From Fragilaria radians (lineage: Eukaryota > Bacillariophyta > Fragilariophyceae > Fragilariales > Fragilariaceae), in NCBI GenBank assembly GCA_900642245.1, contig CAAAJI010000003.1, positions 1,018,876 through 1,082,875 on the forward strand: a stretch of 64,000 nucleotides of DNA. Reading direction: 5' to 3'. Below are positions 34,167 through 42,238 of the stretch, piece after piece. The notes beneath the pieces were generated by a model, which was not told the origin of the DNA, made no database searches, and was given only the letters and a program-made list of their open reading frames with translations. The first letter of the stretch is position 1, and each line of letters starts with the position of its first letter. The position numbers and the translations under genes are program-made.

Positions 34167-35963
34167 TGGATCCTCTTTCTACTTAGCTATACCTCTTTCT
34201 TGATTAACATCACTTTGTGATAGGTTGCATCTTCAATTTCAATGTTTCTTCAGTAAAATGTTGACATTGGAATATAAAAATCTGGTTTCACTATAATATA
34301 AGTGTTCTACACCACCTCTGAATCCGAATTGTATAAATAATGCTTTTTATTCTAACATCTCCTCGTTGGATATTTTCAGTGTTTCCCGTGCTTATTCATG
34401 CGAGTTTCTTCCTTACTATCATTCTTACCTGACTTGTCCTTTTTCCAAAGAGACTCTCAAATACTTTTCATGGATCATTGTCCAACTTCACAACAGCAAT
34501 TACAATCTCCCTTTACAATTTTCGTCATCAAAGCTAAACCTTTATTATAGTATTTAATACATAACGATTTGACTGAATTTAAGTATCGCAATCGTGCGTC
34601 TGACCTTATTTCACAAGTCTAATTTAACGCTAAGTGTTCGCTGCTTATTCAAGCTTAGTTTTCGTCGTATGCATCTTTGTAATTTTCCCCCTTTGCTGCA
34701 ATTATTTGAATTGAAGCTATTAAGCTAGCGCTGCTTGATTCATCCACTCTTTATAGAAGTCTTGATTGACTTGATGCTCAATCAAAAATAGGTTTGTTTG
34801 TCTATTTTACATCGGACTCAGGTTTAGAATCAATTATCATCTTCAGGCTATACTGTATAGTGAAATAGTAAATAAGTACAGAGTGAAATGCCTGAGATAT
34901 TTTGAAGCAGAGAAACAGAAATAAATATGAAAAGTGGCCAAGTGATGTTGACAAGTTGCAACGACAAGTAGCCAAGTTATGTTGACAAGTTGCAATGACA
35001 AGTGTGAGCAATTCGACAAAATCTAAAATGGATGATGACATCCTTGAGATCATCTAGATTTATTGTAAGTTCTGGTAAATTTATCATAAACAGATAAGTT
35101 TTATCAAATCGACAGATGAGTAATAAAGTATTTATGAACAAAATGAATCTGGTTTTGACAATAGATATCGTACTATTAAAGGAGAGTAAAAAGATAATTA
35201 GGGACAAAGGTATAACAATGTGATGGAACCTGCGCTTTATTATGTAGACACAATATTGAAAATGATGTTATTTTGACCATTTTTATTTTTTGATCGCATG
35301 CTTTGCACCTACGAGCAATATTTCAGCAATTCTTATTTGCCTCATGAATCATTGTTTATTGTCATTCTATTTAAGAGGGGAAGGAAAGGAAACGTAAACA
35401 GTTGCTGTCCGTAAACAGATGTGTAAAGGCATATTATTTTTTGTATTTACTTGAACAGTAAGGGATTCCTCTGTGTACACATATGCACCTCATTGCCTTT
35501 ACATTTGTGAGTTTGACTCTCTACCAGTTTACGTCTTCACCGAAAGGGTTATAACGCGTCATGGCTTCAGAATGACTTGACATTGCCATTCATTGCCATG
35601 AAATTCATCATATGAACCTTATCATTTTTGTTCAATTATCATGAGTAAGAGTATAATGGTTTCCCGTTCAAAAATCAGAAAGGTGAAACGTGATGACAGC
35701 AACATCCATCCATGCGATCATTTTTAATATGCCACGCTGGCATACAATGGGAAATTCAAAAAGTTTTGAACACTAACGTCAATGATTTTGTTGACAGGCG
35801 CAACCATGGACTGATGATATTTTAGAATATTTACATTATCATCTAGAAAATCTTTTTGTGGTGAATTTTATTAGTTTCTATCCAGGTGTCATGGGGCCTC
35901 CTTATTTTGATGGAGACATGTTTTTTTTAAAGTAAACGAAAACCATTACCATCCAACTCATCA
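34167..35963. other. Intergenic, no gene seen
   Basis: AT-rich. It contains a two-copy 34-bp direct repeat at 34934-35001 but no recognisable gene. Confidence 0.55.
34934..35001. repeat. 34-bp tandem repeat, 2 copies
   Basis: Units 34934-34967 and 34968-35001 differ at three positions. Each contains GTTGACAAGTTGCAA. Confidence 0.9.
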
Positions 35964-36938
35964 ATGGCACTCTCCATATGGGAATTCCTACTTTATAACC
36001 TCCTATATTCGAGGTCAGCTCTACTTATCCATAGACTGGATTCGTTGCGATGTTCACTGAGTTCACAAAGATTTCCATCCCTTCAAAGTATGAGGGAAAA
36101 TACGATATCATCTTTCGAGATACTTTACGAATCGGACCGAGTCTTGGCAATTTGCAAACCGGAGGGTATTTCCTATCATGATGATGACCAAATAGGCACA
36201 GGAATTTTATCTCTCCTGAGAAAACATCAATCTGATGGACGGATTACGTATAGTGGACGGCTTTATGGAGTTCATCGATTGGATCAAGTAACTTCTGGAA
36301 TTTTGCTCATGGCTAAGGATAGCACAACGGCGGGTGAATTATCTGCTCAATTCAGAGAAGGTAAGGTAACAAAGTATTATTGTGGATTATCCGCAAAGAA
36401 ACCATCGACAAAAAAGCAAGGGTGGATTCAAGGAAACATGGTAAAGAGTCGTCGGAAGAGTTGGATGCTTACCCCCTATTCCAAAGAGTTGAATAAGGAG
36501 AACTATGCAAGAACACGATTCTTTTCGAGTAGTCTCTCATTTCTCCAGGATCAATTGGAGGACCCAGAAAGAATACACCCCAGGACTTTACTTCTTTTTC
36601 GGCCCTACACGGGTAGAACTCACCAATTGCGAGTGGCGGCGAAAAGTGTTGGTTTACCTTTGTTAGGTGATCCTGTCTATAAAGATGGAACTCCTCTTTC
36701 AACGGAGGGCATCCATACTGCAAGAACTTTTTTACACGCGTGTGGACTTCACCTTATGTTAAATGATGAACCCATTTGCATTTGGAGTCCACCTCCGTTT
36801 GAAAGTGTATGGGATTCAACTGGGACACATCAATTCAAACAAGTTTTCCGTACGCTGTGCGAGAAAAACATCGATTGTGAAGCCATTTTAGATGCACTGC
36901 ATTTATCCAATCCACCGGCATTATCAGATCCTATATAA
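35964..36938 (+). CDS. RluA-family pseudouridine synthase
   Basis: Single exon, 324 residues from ATG 35964. RluA-type enzymes isomerise uridine to pseudouridine in rRNA or tRNA. Present are ILYESDRVLAICKPEGISYH (the usual entry of the domain), GVHRLDQVTSGILLMAK with catalytic Asp107, KYYCGL, and the C-terminal RPYTGRTHQLRV and LGDPVYKDG signature of the family. About 50 N-terminal residues precede the domain (Arg/Ser/Leu-rich, no acidic residue in the first 25 after MALSIWEF), which might target it to an organelle; this is inferred. There is no S4 RNA-binding domain. The stop is only 39 bp from the PCNA stop on the other strand. Confidence 0.88.
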   Translation: MALSIWEFLLYNLLYSRSALLIHRLDSLRCSLSSQRFPSLQSMRENTISSFEILYESDRVLAICKPEGISYHDDDQIGTGILSLLRKHQSDGRITYSGRLYGVHRLDQVTSGILLMAKDSTTAGELSAQFREGKVTKYYCGLSAKKPSTKKQGWIQGNMVKSRRKSWMLTPYSKELNKENYARTRFFSSSLSFLQDQLEDPERIHPRTLLLFRPYTGRTHQLRVAAKSVGLPLLGDPVYKDGTPLSTEGIHTARTFLHACGLHLMLNDEPICIWSPPPFESVWDSTGTHQFKQVFRTLCEKNIDCEAILDALHLSNPPALSDPI

Positions 36939-36977
36939 AACATTTAAATCCCAAGTTTATCTTAAATCTTGACCACT

Positions 36978-37823
36978 CTAGCTATCTTCGTCGATCTTCG
37001 GCGCCAAGTAATACTTGACATAACCAACTTCTTCAATTGGATATTCGACTACAACAGGAACATCTGGACTCATAGAAATAATGACACGAGGCGAAAGTGC
37101 TGTTGCTTTCGTAAAGAAATTGAGGTATCGTAGTGCGAAATTCAGCTCTACAGGTTCTTTCATTTCAATTCGAACCTTGTCTTCTTCCTTTTCGACATCT
37201 CCATCCGCTCGAGTCAAAATATTCCCAGTCCCAAGATCACCAGAAACTGAGAATCGAATCCCTTCCTTTGTGACACTAATGGTGCATGTCTCACCCAGCA
37301 CCTGAAGATCTCGGATAATGCGCTGGAATTCCGAGGAGTTCATCTCCACTGTACACTTATAAGGAGTGTCTGGGATACCCAACTGTTCGTTATCGATATC
37401 CATCAATTTCAACTCTGTAGAAAGCACTCTGGTTAGACAATGAGGTACATCTATCTGATTTTAACACCCTCTGTACTTACCGAAATCGGCGATGCGTGCA
37501 TTTTTCGGACTCTCAAACAAAAGAGTCAAATTGTCGGCGGCATCATCTGCTTTCAAAGTGATAATGTCATCATTGTTGGCACACTTGAGAATCTTGCTGA
37601 GATTGGCTGAATTGAATCCTAGATTCTGTGCACGGTCGCATCTGTAATGGTCCAAGCCATTACTATTTAGATGTACTGACACTAAAGATACATGTGATGA
37701 ATCCATGGATTGAATAGAGATACCATCATTACTGCAATCCATATTTGCATCTTGAACGAGATCCTTTATCGAATCAATAATCTGCTTAAAGATCTTTCCT
37801 TCAGAAATTCGAGCTTCGAACAT
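36978..37823 (-). CDS. PCNA: Proliferating cell nuclear antigen (sliding clamp)
   Basis: Two exons: 37823..37481 and 37414..36978, intron 66 nt (GTAAGT..CTACAG), total 259 residues, the standard PCNA length. Homotrimeric clamp for DNA polymerases delta and epsilon and for repair factors. Visible hallmarks are MFEARISEGKIFKQIIDSIK, the DNA-facing Lys-containing first helix, MDSSHVSLVSVHL, YRCDRAQNLGFN, the interdomain loop around LGIPDTPYKCTV, and the C-terminal VEYPIEEVGYVKYYLAPKID. The intron falls inside the conserved ADFELKLMD segment (codon split after one base). An inverted pair of E2F-like sites lies about 185-220 bp upstream of the ATG. It is convergent with the pseudouridine synthase. 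Confidence 0.97.
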
Positions 37824-38006
37824 GGCTATAGGTCTTTCTTATGACAAGGGAATGTAGGTAAAGTTGGTGAGACGGCTTAACGTAATTTCCTTGGAGTGAA
37901 AAATTATATGATACATTTCGGTGAGCGTGACCCTACACAATTCTCGTCCCTACTGGAAATCAAGGTAAAGATAATACGAAGGCTTTTTGACGATTGCATT
38001 TAAAGA

Positions 38007-38044
38007 ATGGCGCGGAATTTCTGAGTTCAAAAATTGCGCGCCAA
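38007..38044 (-). promoter_or_regulatory. Inverted pair of E2F-like sites upstream of PCNA
   Basis: Minus strand 38044-38028 reads TTGGCGCGCAATTTTTG, whose first eight bases fit the E2F consensus TTSSCGCS. Plus strand 38007-38023 reads ATGGCGCGGAATTTCTG, the same 17-bp element with three changes, facing the other way. PCNA is a classical E2F/DP target in plants, animals and algae. These are about the only CpG-rich motifs in this AT-rich intergenic stretch. Function is inferred. Confidence 0.6.
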
Positions 38045-38756
38045 GAGTAAAAGCACCCGGATAATGGTGTACCAACATGAAATGCACACATTAAGGTACG
38101 GAGTTTGTTTTCAGATAAACATATTCCTTAGCAATAATCCATAGATCAATATCTTCACATACAATTTGGAAGAAGGCTGGATCAACTATTAATTTTAAAT
38201 GCATCAATGAACCAGCACTCTGCCTGATAACTAAAGGTTTATAACAATGCGGTGGAGCATGTCATTAGTACCTAACAAAATGAGCCCATGACTAAAATGC
38301 TTTGAGAAGGATATATACTCATAGGAAAACATGAAAAATAAAATATCAACCGCAACATTATTTCATCCCTTGTAAACTTCAGAATCTTAATGCCCTTGTC
38401 TTGCTCAAGCAGCTTGAGAGCTTCTTTTTGGAATTGTATAGATAAAGACTATATTTCTCAGCCAAATAGGCCCTGCTAAATTATTCCAAGGCTAAGATTT
38501 TCATGCCTTCCCTTCACTTATCTCTAGAGATAGCCATGATTCTGTCACCAAAGTGTCAGAGTCGGTCCTTGGTTCTGACCTTTCTATGACTATATCATAC
38601 CTAGATGTTAAATGAAAAAGAATTAAGTTCATTGACGCTTTGTGTTGTAGGCTGTGATTCTAAAAAAACGAATATATAATATGTGGATTTGATTCAATGA
38701 CATTATGATATGACAATCAACGTATTAACGTCATGCAAAGGAAAGGATGATTTGCA
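38045..38756. other. Intergenic, no gene seen
   Basis: AT-rich; the 3' side of the PhyH-like gene (minus strand) lies at its right end. Confidence 0.55.
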
Positions 38757-40283
38757 TTACGGGAGATCAAATATTGTTGCACGATCGTCCCAGTTTTTAG
38801 GATCGTGAAACCAGGCTTGTGTCATATTGGTGTATAGAATAGGACGTTCGGTATTTTTTGATGTATTGGCTAGACCAAAGTGCAAAATTCGGCAATCGAA
38901 CAATAGGATATCACCTAATTCCAAAGAAGGGCGGACCAGGTTTTGTAGAACTTGTGGTTCTTGAGTGACACTCCAATCAGGAGAAAGTGATGCAGTGAAT
39001 GATAGTTTATGAGAAGCCTGTATAAAGGCTGTACCTCCGACATGAGTTGCACCCGTGGATATTTGGCTTAGCTCATCGCGTTCACAATTCGGATCGATGC
39101 CCAAGGTAAAGGCATTGATATAATGTGCCGGTAAGCAATCGTGAGTTTCCCATAAATGGGGAGTATCTGCATGGATGGCTTGATCAGCAGAACCCGGAAG
39201 GGAGATGATACTTCCCATCGGCCCGATGCGCATTGGTTGCGGAGATCCATCCGGTCCGGAACCATCAAAGTTGTGTCGTCCAAAGTTCCCCGGAGACAAC
39301 TTTGGATCTGAAGGGTTCATAGTTTTTTGGACAATGCGTAGGATATCAGGATGAAATCTAAGGCAGGACTGATATGAGATTTCTTCTGCTAACGAGTCAT
39401 TGCTACTCTTAAATATGTGAATAGTAGGGGAGCCTGAGACAGACACTTCTTCTTGGATTCTCATTCTTCGAATTTGTGGACCATCCCTCAAATCCAATCG
39501 AAGATCTTCTCGCATGGAAAGTTCTCGAAAGTTATGGGGATCGTTTCGACTTTCGTGTGGATTGTATAAGTCAATGTCATCACGATCTTTCAAGATTTGT
39601 GAGCCTTGCTTGAAGTCTTGCAATGCAGCATGACCCCATTCAACGCACTTGGTCGGATCCAAAAGTTGACGAATGATGCAATATCCATACGTTTTTAATG
39701 CATGGATAGCCTGGTCAGTGGCAAAGGACGATAAGGGTTGATTATGAATAATCTCGTAGGCAGACCTAACGATGGTTGCCTTTTGAATGAGATTCAATTC
39801 TTGAAATTTATGAATATTTGGCTTCCAGCAACAGGAGAGAGTGTTAGATGGGCAGTTCCATCGTGTAATAGCGTCAAGTATCATATCATTTTGTTTAGCC
39901 ACAACGAGAGAAGAGTTGAATATTTGAGGATGTAACCTGCTTAAATGAGAATCCGTTGTTGCCCCCCGAAGGATGAGAACGCATCCTCCTGGCACAAGGC
40001 ATTTCAACTGTGAAAAATCATTATTTGAAATAATGACAGCATCACAGAGTGATGTAGAATCATGGACTATTTGAAAGCCCCGTTGGTTTAGAGTCAATAT
40101 CCATTCCGAATTCGCCGTTGTAGCCAATATTCTCTGGTTCAATTTTATTTGAGGATTATGCTTCATAAAATGCTGAGTCAGATATGACACTCCTGCCAAT
40201 AGTATCTGAGACATATTGTTTGTACAATCATTTTCCTCCTCCTCATCACTGTCATCACCGAAAGCATTCCAAAGATCCGACAT
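38757..40283 (-). CDS. Phytanoyl-CoA dioxygenase (PhyH)-like 2-oxoglutarate/Fe(II) oxygenase
   Basis: Single exon, 508 residues, ATG at 40283. The PhyH-like domain begins near residue 175 (ALKTYGYCIIRQLLD) and ends near the C-terminus. Metal ligands are visible as IHADTPHLW (HxD, His about 371) and ILHFGLANTS (distal His about 465), and the 2-oxoglutarate Arg is in ERPILYTNMTQAWF. A product-binding segment GGTAFIQASHKLSF lies between. The first 170 residues start with an acidic stretch (FGDDSDEEEEND) and then resemble a degenerate Rossmann-like fold (LVPGGCVLIL), perhaps a methyltransferase-like domain without its cofactor motif; that is a guess. The substrate is unknown. The neighbour on the left is PCNA, transcribed the same way but about 900 bp off. 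Confidence 0.8.
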   Translation of the reverse strand: MSDLWNAFGDDSDEEEENDCTNNMSQILLAGVSYLTQHFMKHNPQIKLNQRILATTANSEWILTLNQRGFQIVHDSTSLCDAVIISNNDFSQLKCLVPGGCVLILRGATTDSHLSRLHPQIFNSSLVVAKQNDMILDAITRWNCPSNTLSCCWKPNIHKFQELNLIQKATIVRSAYEIIHNQPLSSFATDQAIHALKTYGYCIIRQLLDPTKCVEWGHAALQDFKQGSQILKDRDDIDLYNPHESRNDPHNFRELSMREDLRLDLRDGPQIRRMRIQEEVSVSGSPTIHIFKSSNDSLAEEISYQSCLRFHPDILRIVQKTMNPSDPKLSPGNFGRHNFDGSGPDGSPQPMRIGPMGSIISLPGSADQAIHADTPHLWETHDCLPAHYINAFTLGIDPNCERDELSQISTGATHVGGTAFIQASHKLSFTASLSPDWSVTQEPQVLQNLVRPSLELGDILLFDCRILHFGLANTSKNTERPILYTNMTQAWFHDPKNWDDRATIFDLP

Positions 40284-40422
40284 GTCGCAAAAAAGAAAGA
40301 TCAGTTTTTTTATACAATAGTATCCAGACGCCGTACGGACAGACGGCGAAACACCTATTCTTATAAAAGGAACACAGCCTCTCGTAAAAAGGCAATCATA
40401 CTGCGGTTATGACAAAAGAAAA

Positions 40423-41860
40423 TTGATTGGAAGTTTCCAAAAATGGGGATCAAAGGAAGAAAAACTGGCATTAATACTCTTAGACAGCTTAACAAGTGGT
40501 GTGAAAACATGTAATGATTGGCGCATTAGTCATGCGGCTTGTGCTAATTATCTTTTACATCTTCTTTCTGGTCCATTCCTAATGCCTAATTGGGGAAAAA
40601 GATGGAGATGTTGGTGATGCTGATGCTGATGCCATTCAACTTGAGCGCAATGAAAATAATTCTAGGACTGATGATGCAGATGGAGATGCCTTTTTGAGGA
40701 CATGGACAATGCGTGGAACTATGGCCCAAGTGTGTGGCAGAGATTCAACTAATAGTACATGACTTTTGTAAGGCAACCACATCTTTAAAGCAATCAATAA
40801 AGTGCAAGGAGTTATTGGATAAAATTCAGTCTCAGCAGCAAGTTGCGCATGTTTTATCTCTGTATCTGGATGTCAGAACCAGGTGAAACTCCACATAGTG
40901 CAGAAGGAAAAAGAAATGTCCGAAGTTCAAACTCAATATTTTCACATCTAAATGAAAAATGGGCCACCATTCATGGAATCTGTTATTTATTTGCTGCATT
41001 CGACAATTCAACTGCAGTTTTAGGAGATGAAAGTTATTCTACTTTTGTGTCTGTGCTCTCATGTTTTCGTGCCATAAAGTTTGACTGACAATAGGATGTT
41101 TGATAGCACATGTGAGGTGAGTAGTAATGAGAAGTTCAAATCCAAATTTCAACGACAATATGGAGAATTTCCTTTTTATGGATCTGTCATGGAAAAATTA
41201 GAGGCTTGTCAAAAGAAGTTGTTTGACGGTTTTGAGCAAAGATTCAGTGGAATGGCTAGCAAAATTGTGTGGACATCTTTGTTTGATCCTTGATATGCAC
41301 GTGGCGTACATCTTACTATAGCGGAATAATTATTAGCTACAGTGTTGATGACACAGGAACTGCAAAATTTGATTGTTCAAGGTCTAATTTTCCCTCCTTG
41401 ATGTTCCTTAAGGACCAAAACTGATGTTCCAGTTTAGAAGAGAGTTATGATGATTTCGAATTTGGTTTGCCCTTAGAAGTCACAGCTCTGCACTTGTCTA
41501 CTACGTTTCTTTTGCTAAAAACGAATTGCCAGCCTCAAAATTGAAAATGTTTTGCGAGGAAAAAGAGTCGAATGTGGACACATATGTATACCATCTTTCA
41601 AAAGGAGAAGCAGGTTCAAAAGAATGTCCATTGAGCTGGTAGCAGCAAAATCAATTTGTGTATCCTAATGTTGCTGTTAGGGCAAGAAAATGACTTTCAG
41701 TATGCGCTAGCTCTACCCCAAGTGAGCGAGTGTTTTCAATAAGTGGCTTGATTGATACTATCAACCCCGCTCTAGTCTACCTGGAGATGCTATCTATACA
41801 CAGGTACTTATTCATAAGATCTGGAGAGCTCTCAATCCTTCTCTTGAACGCCTTGGAAAA
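40423..41860 (+). pseudogene. hAT-family transposase, decayed
   Basis: Ordered hAT pieces in changing frames: DWRISHAACANYLLHLL (about 40515, the CxxH-like segment), LYLDVRTR followed by a TGA where the conserved RWNSTY has Trp and a TAG where it has Tyr (about 40862-40900), NEKWATIHGICYLFAAFDNS and GDESYSTFVSVLS (40950-41070), FQRQYGEFPF through VWTSLFDP ending at TGA 41291, and the C-terminal dimerisation region with SSTPSERVFSISGL (41710-41752). Stops at 41640 and 41691 fall just before that region. An acidic Asp/Ala-rich insert lies near 40610-40700. The N-terminal BED zinc finger and terminal inverted repeats were not found. Confidence 0.75.
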
Positions 41861-41982
41861 GTGCTTACATGATTTAAGTGAATAATTATGAACATTTACA
41901 TACAGTTTACAGCTTGATAGCTCAAGAAGTTTTTTTCTGGACTGCCCTATTTGATAGTCGTAGCGCTTAAAACCTATATAGT

Positions 41983-42014
41983 TAGACACCTCTACTCGCA
42001 TCTAGAGGAGTCTA
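41983..42014. repeat. Imperfect inverted repeat at the head of the 23-bp array
   Basis: TAGACACCTCTA (41983-41994) pairs with TAGAGGAGTCTA (42003-42014), one mismatch, 8-base loop. The second arm is part of the first tandem unit, so every unit could pair with the first arm. Confidence 0.7.
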
Positions 42015-42094
42015 AGTATCGCATCTAGAGGAGTCTAAGTATCGCATCTAGAGGAGTCTAAGTATCGCATCTAGAGGAGTCTAAGTATCGCATC
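41998..42094. repeat. 23-bp tandem repeat, about 4.2 perfect copies
   Basis: Units at 41998-42020, 42021-42043, 42044-42066 and 42067-42089, plus five bases of a fifth. Each begins GCATCTAGAGGAG. All four are identical, so the expansion is recent or is kept uniform. It lies between the hAT remnant and the 3' end of the Rrp6 gene. Confidence 0.95.
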
Positions 42095-42238
42095 AAAGGA
42101 TTGGAAGCAAAGAATCTTTTTTGGATAATCCTATTCTAACAACATTAGCCTGAAATACAGATTACATGAAAAGAATTGAAAGTATAACCTATAGAAATTC
42201 AATTGCCTACAAAAAGATGTCTCCCACTTAAGAACATT

